From NCBI GenBank assembly GCA_021234155.1, contig JAJEKV010000034.1:7114028-7178027 (forward strand): a DNA stretch of 64,000 nucleotides, given 5' to 3'. A model generated the notes under the pieces. The model searched no databases. It was not told the origin of the DNA and saw nothing but the letters and a program-made list of their open reading frames with translations. Below are positions 1-10,439 of this stretch, in pieces. The translations under genes were made by a program, and so were the position numbers. The DNA is from Isoetes taiwanensis. Taxonomy: Eukaryota > Streptophyta > Lycopodiopsida > Isoetales > Isoetaceae. Every line of letters starts with the position of its first letter. The stretch's first letter is position 1.

Positions 1-190
1 AGTATGTAAACTCCCAAGCCATTAATATGGACCGAGGGATCGCTTACATATAGGACCCCCAACCCATCTGGCCTTAGGATCCCAAAGCCAAAGCCGATCG
101 TGAGCCGTAGGATCTGGGCCGGGATGTAAACTCCCGGATCGCCAATGCGAGCCGTAGGATCCGGATCAATGGGACAAACATAAGAACATA
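1..190. repeat. Degenerate direct repeats at the window start
   Basis: The phrases TGTAAACTCCC (near 5 and 125) and GAGCCGTAGGATC (near 103 and 148) recur in order, so this is a short diverged tandem array. No coding content is recognisable. Confidence 0.5.
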
Positions 191-320
191 TATATGTTAG
201 ATATTATACAATGATTCTTCGGCATATTCGTGTATCGGGGCACTTATCCGGACCGTCCCCTTCTTCATCGGCTGTTGGTTGCGATTCAATTGACTGTCAA
301 AATTCTTCCAGCTTGCATCG

Positions 321-470
321 AATGGGTATGATAGCGACCTCGATTGCATCGAGAAATCCTGAAAACGACAGAGGTGAAATCCTGAAAACGACAATGGGTA
401 TGATAGCGACCTCGATTGCATCGAAAACGACAGAGGTGAAATCCTGAAAACGACAGAGGTAAACCTTGGA
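321..470. repeat. Tandem repeat, about 71-bp period
   Basis: A block starting AATGGGTATGATAGCGACC at 321 returns at 392. The tail phrase AAATCCTGAAAACGACA is repeated three times. Open frames on both strands here follow the repeat and match no family I know. Confidence 0.65.
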
Positions 471-780
471 AAAGGTATTGGCGTTTCTAACATTGAGGTG
501 TCTTCATTCAGTGAAATGCTGGGGATAATAGATTGGATGCTTTGCTTCGAAGTCAAGGAACCGGGAATCGACGGTGCAACCAAATTCTTATGCGATTTTT
601 GTTCTTTGCTTGCATTCGAAGGCAAGTATCATAAGGATTTAGGGCAAATACCTCCGTCGTTTTAAGTTTTCCTTTAAAGTCCCGCCTTCCTTTTGATTGA
701 GCTCTGTATTGAAGACTGCTGTGTTCCGCTTTTGATTGAGCGATAGAAGACGAAAGACAGGTATTTCGCTTCTATTCTAG

Positions 781-2490
781 TTCCAGTTGGAACAGAAACC
801 TTACCTCGTGGTATCATTGTTGCAGAAACGGATCTCTATCAAAGGAGATTGTGGGGTAATCCTGATGAGGTATATAGAAGCTTACTTTATTTACTTACCA
901 GGAAAAAGAAGTATATGAAACAAGGAGCGTTTAAACATCATATGTATGTTAATGAAAGGCACTGTTCCTTCAGGATCTATTATTCAAGCCAAAGTATCTC
1001 CTTACGTTAACTGTGGGTCTGGAGCAAAAGGATTTCGTGAACAAAGCTGTGCAAAAGGTAGATTACAACTAGTTAAGATCAGATGTACTAATTTTCATAG
1101 GAAATTTGGATAAGCTATGGGATCAAAGTTTCCAAATGAGATGCTAATGTGTTAAACATTGTTTCAGTTCCCAAAAGACTGGTTAATTGTACTTTTCCAC
1201 TATGATGGACACACAGATAGATGGGATGAGTTTGAATGGTCCCAACATCTTTGTCCATATCGGTGTGAAACAAACAAAGTGGTAAATACACATTTTAATA
1301 AGTTTTAGCAGGTTTTCGCACTCCAAAGAAGAACGTAATGGGATTTTTATTTGTAGGTGGTATGCTAGGTTCCTTCATCCAGATGTAATAGCACCATATG
1401 AATACATCTTCATATGGGACGAGGACCTAGATCTTGAACATTTTAATGCTGAAGAGTACGTTCTATGTTGTTTGAATTACTGTTTCTATACATATTTAAA
1501 CATGGCAGATGACTAAAAGAAGAGGTGACGTTGAAGTTCACAAGTAAGTGATTTAAGGTGTTTTCTAAGTTAAAGGCACTCGATCTTTGATTCGGATTCT
1601 TTTTTCTTTTGACCGTGCAAGCGGAGGAGAAGCCCGGGCTGGTGTACTCAAGGTCCTCGAAGCCACCCGTGCAGCGTAAGCTCTGGTCCTTAGTTTTTGT
1701 CTCTAGTTTTTGTCAATACCGAGATTGTTGACCCAAGAACATAGCTTTCTAAAACACGAGAGAGAAAAAAATCAATAGCAGGATTTTTCTTACTTTTGCG
1801 GGTTTGTGGAGATTATGGCGCCCGTGATTTTCGCGAAAAAGCTTGGCGTTGTGTTTGGCATATGATACAGGTATCGGGAGTAGGTAGATGTCTTCCGTTT
1901 TCAACAATGGATGCTTTGCAGGGAAATTCCGGCTAGTTACAGTATAGTCAAATACTTACAGTTTGCTGTCTTCATTGTCTTTTCTAGAACGATCTAGTCC
2001 ATGGATGGGGGCTAGACTTCAGTTTACAGAAATGTGCACATGTACATAAATAGTCTATTTTATGAATGAGAAAATGGCAAGAAATATTGGACTGAAAATA
2101 TGTTTGTTGTTTATTTGGCAGCCTGCACATGAGAAAATAGGTGTCATCGATGCCCAGTATATAAAACACAAGGGAGTACCCTCTCTTGAAAATCAGGTAA
2201 TTTATCCTCGTCCATTTAGCAATTGAATTTTTATAGAACTGATTTAAAGGATACAAGCCAACATTTGTCAGAAGGGATAAGTAGCTTACGAGCTTCTCCT
2301 CGTTACATTAGGAGTGACCCAATCATCAAATGTGCAATTATCTCCATTCAAGTCATGGCATCACCTTAAAGTTTAACTGGAAGAACATGCTTTTACTGAT
2401 CTTAAAGTTTTTCAACCTTGCTAAATCTATTTCGTTGCTTTGCTTTCTGAGCAGGGACGCGCATCAGATGGAAAACAGCCATGGGAAGGG
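781..2490 (+). pseudogene. DUF707 family protein, decayed multi-exon gene
   Basis: DUF707 is a conserved plant family of unknown biochemical role. Exons recognisable by family motifs and GT/AG borders are 781-869 (LPRGII..TDLY..RLWGNP), 974-1057 (KPKYLLTLTVG), 1168-1281 (VLFHYDG..WDEFEW), 1357-1459 (FLHPDVIAPYEYIFIWDEDL), 1503-1543 (TWQMTKRRGD), two pieces near 1619-1680 and 1813-1870 (PGWCT; EIMAPV, AWRCVWHMIQ), 2122-2196 (PAHEKIGVIDAQ) and 2455-2490 (PWEG). The upstream part, the start of the 1503 exon and the last exon are missing. Single-base insertions break the frame after WSQH (about 1250), after PGL (about 1635) and twice between 1828 and 1850. The retained introns show that this is not a processed copy. 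Identity is certain; the gene is dead. Confidence 0.9.
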
Positions 2491-2715
2491 GTGAGTTTTG
2501 ATGTACACATATTGCCATTGGCTTAAATTAGGGAGAATGTGTTAAAATCTAGTGTACATGTTATCAAAATGTAAATGATATTTTTACTGTAAGGCAGTCG
2601 GTTATATGCCTTGACATCGGGGCTATTCTTTTTGTATGTGAATTGGGACAAGCATAGCAAGTTCAGATAAAGGAAGCTAAAGGCAGCATATCGAAAAAAC
2701 TTACATATGTATATA

Positions 2716-2745
2716 ACCATCATTCATTTAAATTGGATTTATGTC
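2716..2745 (+). repeat. Left terminal inverted repeat
   Basis: A 30-base sequence identical to the reverse complement of 14109-14138. The next bases (TGTTCCAAAAGCACG) differ from the right end but are shared with the left end of the 51.5-kb element, so the left subterminal region is conserved within the family. Confidence 0.88.
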
Positions 2746-3602
2746 TGTTCCAAAAGCACGCCACTTTTGCATACCCTTTTATCAATATAGTGTTTTGTTG
2801 TGTGACATGCTGTTTTGCATTGTTGCAAATTTTTGCATTGTAGTAGTGGGTGGTTTAACATTTTCTTGTTTTAGTAAGAAGAATGTGGTGTTTCAATAGC
2901 ATTTGTAGATAACAACACATCAATATACACAGAACACTTTTTACATTGTATTCACTTGATATGAAGATTACATCATGGAGGGACTAGTCCTTTCTTTGTC
3001 AAATAACTCTCCAGATAGGGATCCATCTCCTTAGTCCGATCTAGTTCTGGATGCATTTTCACAACATCTGATACTGTTTTACCAGAAGCCAAGCCACTCA
3101 TGATGGACATGAATAGTACTAGAAACTCATCTGTTGAGTAATCTTGTGGAGTATAAGTTGGTGGATTTAGAGCCTGACCTTGATTATAAAAGCACTTAAG
3201 AGCATCATCATCTACTATTATGATGTCCTCTTTCTTTTGAATGCCAAGCTGATCCATCATAGTACCAAGATGTTTCACGAAGACCGGTTTGCCATCTGGA
3301 TCTCTTGGATTATACACTTACTTTGGTCCCAAATCGTCACAAAGTCTCGATTCATGCCTGGTAACACCCTAAGTACTTCATCAACATTTCTGCGTTCCAT
3401 CGAGGACCAGATGGCAACTCGAAACAATCTGAACGCCTCATTCATCATATCTTCTAAGTGTGGACGAGGATAGATCCACTTAGTATTCGATTCTAGAGGG
3501 ACTTGCTCGAAGTCATCCCTGTTAATAAGCTTCTTAGGAAACGTTTTACACAGGACACCATTCAGATCGAAGACAATGATTTTGTCACAAGCAGGTGGAG
3601 GC

Positions 3603-3711
3603 CTGAACCATGGAAAACAAAGAGTTAGCCATGCAAAAGTGTTCTGCAATACACGCCAAGCGCGTTTTATGCTTCATAAATAAGCTACATATCGCGCCTG
3701 GCGTGAATTAC
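3603..3711 (-). other. 109-nt intron carrying an inverted pair of motif A
   Basis: In the minus-strand sense the intron begins GTAATTCACGCCAGGCGCG. Further in, near 3650-3675, it has ACGCGCTTGGCGTGTATTGC, and it ends TTCAG. The two motif copies are inverted, so the intron RNA could fold into a hairpin beginning five bases after the 5' splice site. The splice keeps the reading frame of the exons on both sides. Confidence 0.7.
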
Positions 3712-5774
3712 CTTTCATCATCGCCGTCATCCACGTCTAGACTCCCCGGATGCTTACTGTCAGAAGCATGAACGCCACCGTTAAGTTCGGACACGTTCTC
3801 TTCTATGAAAGCTACCACAGGGGGTTTGATTCCTAACCTCAGTGGTTGCATCTGAGCTTGCATGATCATCCTGGCTGGTATCAGGAACTGCCGCAGTCGT
3901 ACCCCCAAGCTGGACATTACCAGTTGGAATGTTATCAAGCATGGACGCCAAATTTTTCTCCATGGTCTCACGTTCCAGCGCTAGCATTTCGGCCTTTACC
4001 TCGGGGGTTGCATTGCTTTTTAAACATTCTGGAGTTGCACTCGTAGGCTTTTGTGAACTAGTATTCTGCTTCTGCCCTTCGTAAGGTACCAAAGCCAACG
4101 GTTTTTTATCTTTGACAGGACCCCAATCAGCCGTGGCTAGTACCTTTTCGAAAAACACTTCAAGGAAATCCCTGGACTGGTCATCGTTGACGAAACTCAA
4201 ACACCTTCTTGATGTCTTCAGGACCTCTCTACCAATATACCCTCCAACATGCAATTCACAGCAAGTGGTATCAAGTGGTGCAAATGCCTCAACAAGATAG
4301 CTTGCCAGATTGATTGCAAACCCATGTTTATTCAAGGGTCCCTTTTCTTTTGTCAGCAATTCCAGAGTGATGTCTTTCCGGTAGAGGTTAGGAACATCAA
4401 ATTCCTCGCATTCATTTGCTTCATCCTCATCATCTGCTTTGTAGAAAACATTTTTCAAGTTGGGTTCATCCAAAAGAAAACACTGCCATGCACCTTTATC
4501 CGATGCCCCTTTGCTCTTAGCTACCTCATAGTCGTCATCTGGCACAAGGGATATCATTATGAAGATTATACAAGCGCTTTTTATCTTTGATCCTCAAATC
4601 AGTATCCTTTGTCTCAAAGAGAAGAGAGCCTTCCCTAACGATCTTTAGGCATTCCAAGTCGTATGAAGCCACCAAAGCATGCATATGAGGCTCTCCTGGG
4701 GGGCATATGATAACAATAGTAAAGAGCTTCTGAGTTGTTAAGCCTATGCAGCTACTAAAAAAACTGCTGTACTCCTGTTGAGTCATCCCCTTCTCTCCTT
4801 TTGCAGTCCTGCTATCCAATACAAACAGAGAAATATTACGAGGGCCTATTGTTGTATCGGATAGGAGACCTTTATAGCCAGTAGAGACCAGGTATTGGAG
4901 TGCAGGTAAGTCACCACCAAATCTTTCAGGACGACAACCTTTCTTCTCAGCTCAGCCATCACCTTATCAGATAGCTTTGAGGTGTGCTGTTGGTTCTTTG
5001 ATTTCCTGTTTTGCAGAAATTCCTTCGACCAAAAGACGTATTTCTTGATGTCATCAGCAGACACGCCATACTTGTCTAGCAGGCCAACTTCAGACAATGT
5101 TACATCACCAGATAGCTTCTGAAGTTCTTCACCAACTGCTACCTTCATAACTCGCATGTTCTTTATATGAGTGCAACAATCAATGAAGGACATTTTGTCC
5201 TTAACTGAAGAACCCTTCTTGTACAGAACTTCTTTGTTTATGCATTGATTTAACAACCAAATGATTTCATCATCTTGAAGGCCCTGTACTTTCCTCATCT
5301 CGGTAGTCTTGAGATCAAATATTGAAGTATCTTGAGGAGGCACTCGTCCCATTTGGTCTGGTAGCTGTTTCTGAGCATAAGCATCCCAGAACTCGTTCCA
5401 CTTCGCCCAGACTTCGTCCTTAGCGAAGGCGATCTTGTAGGCATCTGTGGGACCTCTGGAAACTGCTTCAGACGTCTCGCCTGCTTCCTCCCCAGTTTTT
5501 TTTCCTGTTTTTTTGGCCCTTGGTTTCCTATCTTGGATGATAGTCTGAGCCAAAAGTCTTTTCCAATGCCTTAAACTCCTCAGACTTCGTTCCTCCCTGT
5601 TTTGTTTGCAGGGGTCTTCCATATTCTATCCATTGCTGGCGGGCATGACGGAGTTGTTCCACGTAAGGGCTGCACATGTAAGGAAAGCATGTCAGCCAAT
5701 ATGAGCAGGGCATACAAAAATTAACCGCTTTTAAGATCAAGCAAAAAGGATAATCAGGAAACGTCAAAGGCAGC

Positions 5775-6066
5775 CGTGCCAATTCGCGCCTGGCGTGAAA
5801 TCATGCTGACAATTCGCGCGTGGCGTGAATTCATGCTGCCAATTCACGCCTGGCGTGTATTCGTCCGCGAATTGTCAGCATGAATACACGCCACGCGCGA
5901 ATTGCCAATGTATTGCATTTTGATCAGGCGGTGCGTTGGCAATTCGCGCGTGGCGTTTATTCATGCTGACAATTCGCGGACGAATACACGCCCGGCGCGA
6001 ATTGGCAGCATGAATACACGCCAGGCCCGAATTGGCAACGCACTGCATTCGCGCCTGGCGTTGCCA
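5775..6066. repeat. Motif A palindrome array inside an intron
   Basis: At least eight copies of a partly palindromic motif, consensus close to AATTCGCGCCTGGCGTGAAT, occur in both orientations, often separated by CATGCTG. Positions 5862-5911 and 5937-5987 are inverted 50-bp arms, so the array can form a long hairpin. It lies between the ParB-like exon (ends about 6093) and the next exon (starts about 5669), both on the minus strand. Confidence 0.85.
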
Positions 6067-7299
6067 CATAATATATCTGACTCTATTCCACCAAATATAC
6101 TAATCTTTTATAAAGAAAGACTTCGCCCATTTCGTTCAATGTTGCACTAATCTCTGCCAGGTCCTCTGCAGGGGTATGGGGGCTTAGAAACCGACACCTC
6201 CTGTGGTTGTAATGTAGCAGATACATTGTTTGTCCGGTTTGCTTAGCCTGGTTGGATAGGGATCGTTGTGCCTCAATAGAATGCTGTCCGTCAATAATAA
6301 GGAAGCATACATTAGGGTTCTCCACTGTTAGCTCTTCTAGTGTTGTCCACTGGAGTGGAGCATCCTTTTTCTTATCCCAAGGAAGCACGTCAGCTGGCAT
6401 AGGAACTTGGCCTGGATTCCTCACCATCGCCCTCAATATTTCTCTTGCATGCTCAGGATCATACCTCCTGCTAACAAGACTTGACTTATGTGATCTCACC
6501 AGACGGTCAACATGGATGGGATGTGTAAAAGATTGGCCAAGTGGGTAGTTGTCTACATACTTGACTAGCCTACTCATTGCCTCCAGCTGCAATTTCTTTT
6601 CGGAGTCATTTTCTGCCAAAATGCCATCAATCAAGGTGCGTGAGGGATGTCCTTTCTTAAGTCCAAAGAATCTTCGTGACATCCCCGATATCATTTTGAT
6701 GCTTCATATCCTCCGTAGTAACTTGGAGAAGGTCCTCGCAAAGCTCTCCTCACCGCATGACACACCCCTTCACTAATAGAAACCGGAGTGAGGACAATGA
6801 TTTTGAGGCCATCCAGATTTGAAACATGACTCAAAGACTCATGTCCTTCTTCATCGCACCATCTTTGAAAGCAGTTGCCCCGCATGTGTAAACGGACGAG
6901 ATCTTTCTTGTGGTTCTTCACAACCTCCACTAGGAGTTGACAACATATGTCATCCTCGCTCCTCACAAGTGATAAGAATACCTTGTTTCTTCATAAGATC
7001 GGTCTCTTTCTTTTCCGGAGTGTAACACAAGATCCACCTTACCATTTGTTTTGCCTACATCAACATACCACTCCACTTGTCATCCATCTTCTCCTCGGGG
7101 CATGGAGGATCTCGGTAATACCCTTTCGATAATGGATCCGCTATCATCCATCGACAATGCATAGGATATCTGCGTCCTCATTGGCGTTCCCTTCTTCATG
7201 AGCTGGAGCTCATTTGGAGTATCTTCCGAGCCTCTTGCTTTCTTAGGAGGAGGTGTAGGAGCTACCAATCGGTTTTGTCTCTTCTTCCCTGCAAACGGA

Positions 7300-7322
7300 T
7301 GCAATACACGCTTAGCGCGATT
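7300..7322. repeat. Single motif A copy upstream of exon 2 of the composite gene
   Basis: The minus-strand sense reads CGCGCTAAGCGTGTATTGCA, about 12 bases before the exon-2 acceptor TTTGCAG. The same motif plus TATTGCA phrase occurs in the 3603-3711 intron. Confidence 0.65.
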
Positions 7323-7932
7323 TCGGGTGGTCATCAATTCCGGCCAGGCTAAAGCACAGAATGGCATACAGTCCCCAATTACAGACATGCACTCATAAGG
7401 CGTGCCAATTACAAAGATGCCACTGCACAACGGAAGGCAGGCCAACTAAACACGGTCATACTACTTTACAAATTATAGACAGAACAGTTAATCACGAGCA
7501 GGACAATTTAACACAGGAAGGACATTTATTATGCACATGCAAATACAAGTCACAGCAGAAAAGAGCAGCTAAAGAAATGATAGACAGGAGTGTCAGCAGC
7601 TATAGAAATTTAAGTCACTGCTACAGAAATAGTAGACAGGAGTATAGGCGGCAAATACAGTAAATACAGAGCAATAAACAATGAATGAATAACACACAGA
7701 ATGATGACAATACTGACCTTGAGCATCTTCTCTCGCGGCTCGGCCTGAGTTTGGAGCAGCACGACCTTTGGGCGGCATCTTCGCGATGATCTTGAGCCGG
7801 AGTTCCCTGGCGCCCGGAGTTCTTGAGCGCCCTGAGCAAGTCGACAATCAAAAACCAAGAAATGGAATTCAAAAACTTATATAGATTTCCATATGGCGAT
7901 TAGGTCGGCTTTCGATCGACGGGTTTCATTCG

Positions 7933-8062
7933 GATCGACTTTTCATCGACGGTCCGATAGAAGCGAGCGGTTATTAAAATTTCGCGGAGCGACTTTTAAT
8001 CGACGGTCCGATAGAAGGGAGCGGATATTTAAATTTCGCGGATCGACTTTTAATCGACGGTT
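7933..8062. repeat. 54-bp tandem repeat upstream of the composite gene start
   Basis: Units begin at 7933, 7987 and 8041 (third partial) with GA[TG]CGACTTTT[CA]ATCGACGG. They lie 155-285 bp upstream of the minus-strand ATG at 7778 and could be promoter or transposase-binding repeats; that role is inference. The plus-strand frame that runs through them has no recognisable product. Confidence 0.75.
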
Positions 8063-8908
8063 AGCAATCTTACGATTGGGCCTAATGGGACGGACGCGAT
8101 CAGACGAAAGCAAAGAAATGGCTCTAACGACCGCCATATTGTCAAATCCCATAATTAGATTTCACTCAGCGGCTAGAAAAGCAGTACAATTAACGGATAA
8201 TTTGAAAGTACCACCTAATCTTGCCGCCAGCCTTTCTTGTCATTCGAACTCGAAAGAACTTGGAAGAACAGAAGAACTCAAAAGAACTCGGAAGAATGAA
8301 GAAGAAGGCTACCGGGCGATGTCGGCGCCTTCATGTAAGTTCATCTAATCTTCCAGAACCCAAGCTCCAAATTAATCCCATGATCTTGCGACATTGAACA
8401 GCGTTGGAGAAGAATGCTACATGCTGACGACGAATTTGAAGAGGAGGGTGGGAAATTGCAAGATAGAATCAGTCGATCCGGAAGCAATCTGCCATGGAGT
8501 TCCTCTTGGAAATGATCATGTGAAGATTCTAGTAATCATTGCCATTTCAACGATTTAAGCATTACCCGTAAGGCATCCCGATGGAGACACAAATGGGTGA
8601 AAGCATCGGAACCTTTGTTGCATGGCGGTAGAATTCGCTTTAAAGAAGGTGAGTTTCATTTTCTTGAAAGACATAGAGAAAGATTGAGTGCTAATACTAA
8701 AATGCACAAGCTGATTCTGTCATATGTATGAAATTGAAACGCTTGCATGCCAGACCATTCATTCAATATTGCAAAACTATAAGGCCTGCAGACCAGAGCA
8801 TTCAGGAATTTAAAAAACACTGTATTCTTTACATGGATGGGATATTATTTAAAGAACCTGCATTCTTTACATTGTTTTAATTACATCTGTGTGTTATTCA
8901 TCTATGTG

Positions 8909-9062
8909 TCATTCATCTGTGTGTTGTTCCTCAGTAGTCTCAAATGCTGGCAAAGAAGATGGTGCAGCTATTGGGATATTACCCAAAATGGCTTCGAGGT
9001 CTGCAACTCTAATTATCAGCTTAGCATTCTCCATTTCAAGCCCCTCCAGAGCACGACACTAC
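8909..9062 (-). CDS. Last exon of a small coiled-coil protein
   Basis: The minus strand reads RALEGLEMENAKL, then IIRVADLEAILGNIP, and ends ETTEEQHTDE followed by a stop at 8909-8911. The heptad-like Leu/Ile spacing suggests a short coiled coil. An AG acceptor sits just before it near 9062. It may be the 3' exon of the acidic gene at 9958-10436, with the motif A hairpin in the intron, but the join is not proven. No family recognised. Confidence 0.45.
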
Positions 9063-9136
9063 TCATTGAATAAGCTTATGCTTGTAGCCTATGCTGGCAC
9101 ATGAGGAACTTCAGTTGAATACGTATGTTCAGTTGA

Positions 9137-9156
9137 ATACGCGCCAGGCGCGAATT
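9137..9156. repeat. Motif A copy
   Basis: The sequence GAATACGCGCCAGGCGCGAATTC is a near-perfect palindrome. It stands alone between the coiled-coil exon and the hairpin at 9305-9532. Confidence 0.7.
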
Positions 9157-9304
9157 CATAAATCTGTAAGTTAGAGAGAAAAAACAAATTAGTGATTTCG
9201 CGCCATGAGCTAATACCATTCACTTGAATTTAAATGCCATGCGTGTATCCTATGTTGTACTTTAAAGCAGTACTGTAATTTCTTCAAAAGCTGTACTGTA
9301 ATTC

Positions 9305-9532
9305 TTAATTTTGAGAGAGATGAAGTGAGATCACGCCAGGCGCGAAATATGTTTGTGCAAAATGTTTACATTGTACAGGTCCAATACACGCCTGGCGTGA
9401 ACTGCATAAAGCTAATTATCAGATGCAATTCACGCCAGCGTATTGGACCCGCTTGACAATTTAAACATTTTGCACACAAACATATTTCATACCGGGCGGA
9501 TCTCACTTCAGCTCTCTCAAATTTAAGAATGA
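9305..9532. repeat. 230-bp foldback carrying motif A
   Basis: The left arm (about 9305-9412) and right arm (about 9413-9532) are inverted copies. Both contain GAAATATGTTTGTG, GCAAAATGTTTA, GGTCCAATAC and motif A. The outermost motif copy in the right arm has decayed to CGCCCGGTATG. The block lies inside the transposon in a presumed intron or spacer. Confidence 0.75.
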
Positions 9533-9540
9533 AAGAGACG

Positions 9541-9815
9541 GAATTCAAAACAAATATTCCAAGAAATTACAGTTATGCTTTCAAGTTAGAGTTGACACTA
9601 AAGAAACATATTGCAGTCAGTAAATCCTTGTATTGCCATTGAAAATTTTTACATAAGGCCTTTTATTAGAGTTGCCAGAATTCAAAACAGCTTCTGCAGA
9701 AATTACAGTTCTGCTTTCAAGTTAGAGTAGAAACTAAAGAAACATATTACAGTCAGTAAATCCTTGTATTGCCATTGAAAAATTTTACATAAGGCCTTTT
9801 ATTAGAGTTGCCCAG
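9541..9815. repeat. 137-bp tandem duplication
   Basis: Two copies start GAATTCAAAAC at 9541 and 9678 and end in TTTTATTAGAGTTGCC. They differ by a few substitutions. Decayed echoes of GGAGATGCC[CT]AGCTC follow to about 9915. No coding content. Confidence 0.8.
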
Positions 9816-9957
9816 CTCTGTATTACAAAATTACAGAAGTTCTAGGCAGTTTAAGGAGATGCCTAGCTCCATTCATAATCCTCATTTGAGGCCTTTTTTG
9901 GAGATGCCCAGCTCGCTTTTCTGAACCAAAAATTAAATAACAAAAACAAAAAAAAAA

Positions 9958-10436
9958 TTCAGCCCTCTACCTCCTCCTCCTCCTCTTCCTCCTCCTCCTC
10001 TTCTTCCTCTGAGCTTTCATCTGCCATCTTCGTCAGGATGTCTTGGCAAAGATCTTCGCCTTCTTGAGGAGGAGAGGGCGTCCATAATCAGCTGCTTTTT
10101 TTCTTCGTCTAATTCTTCCCGCCATTCTTCATCTGCTTCCTCCATTTCTTCTTCTTTCTCAATCTCGTTCTCCATCTCCTCATCTGAATCAAGGGGAGTA
10201 TGGGGGGACTCGGGGCTGCTGGTGCTGGTGCTCAGATAATCTTTTCCCGGGCGAAGCTTGCCCTGAAGAAATAACTCCTTGCAATTATCCGGACTGTGGT
10301 GCGGAGAGCAGCCACACAATGCATCATGGGGGGGGGGAATGGATTTCTTTATCAATTTTTTTATCTGCCTCTTCGCCTCTCGGAGGCGAGTCCGGCGGGA
10401 TGGAGCGGGAAGAGGCCGGGCAGCATGGCTCACCAT
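9958..10436 (-). pseudogene. Acidic protein gene of the transposon, probably frameshifted
   Basis: The minus-strand frame starts MVSHAARPLPAPSRR at 10436. It has a basic helix (RLREAKRQIKKLIKK), a Cys/His patch (DALCGCSPHHSPDNC) and a long Glu-rich region (EEMENEIEKEEEMEEADEE), and it stops at 10017. The next frame continues as LCQDILTKMADESS and then a run of about 13 Glu before a stop near 9958, so a single-base shift has probably cut the C-terminus. No family recognised. It lies between the composite gene and the transposase-like gene inside the same TIRs. Confidence 0.5.
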
Positions 10437-10439
10437 GGT

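Larger units (their letters stand above)
2973..7778 (-). pseudogene. Composite ParB-like / methyltransferase-like / FCP1-phosphatase gene of the transposon
   Basis: Read on the minus strand. Exon 1 (7718-7778) starts MPPKGRAAPNSGR and splices in phase to exon 2 (from about 7288), a Lys/Arg-rich stretch followed by VEWYVDVGKTNGKVDL. A ParB/DGQHR-like domain follows (6083-6694), with PMPADVLPW and, at residues 135-139 of that frame, the DGQHS motif. Next come a helical region (4900-5669), a segment that may be a methyltransferase-like fold (3840-4900: CPPGEP, then LHVGGYIGREVL..RRCLSF) and an acidic linker. The end is an FCP1/NIF-type HAD domain (2973-3602) with DLNGVL, WDQSK and IIIVDDDALKC, stop at 2973. 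The intron 3603-3711 joins linker and HAD domain in frame (codon AG|G). The frame is broken by a TGA at 7080-7082 and by shifts near 6985, 6693, 5545, 4910, 4560, 3840 and 3315. The ParB-like and FCP1 calls rest on motifs; the methyltransferase call is weak because the catalytic NPPY/DPPY form is not seen. Function is unknown; a role in DNA processing during transposition is only inference. Confidence 0.72.

Noticed and set aside
4535-4819. Confirmed adenine DNA methyltransferase
   Set aside because: CPPGEP is at the place where NPPY/DPPY would be expected but lacks the catalytic form, so only a tentative fold-level resemblance is kept.
5775-6066. CRISPR-like array
   Set aside because: Repeats are palindromic, in both orientations and unevenly spaced, and lie in a eukaryotic intron with no cas genes.
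6083-6694. Bacterial contamination because of the ParB-like domain
   Set aside because: The region is joined to eukaryotic introns and an FCP1 domain inside a TIR element, and base composition matches the surroundings.
7893-8348. 151-codon plus-strand gene
   Set aside because: The frame is generated by the 54-bp tandem repeat and has no recognisable domain.
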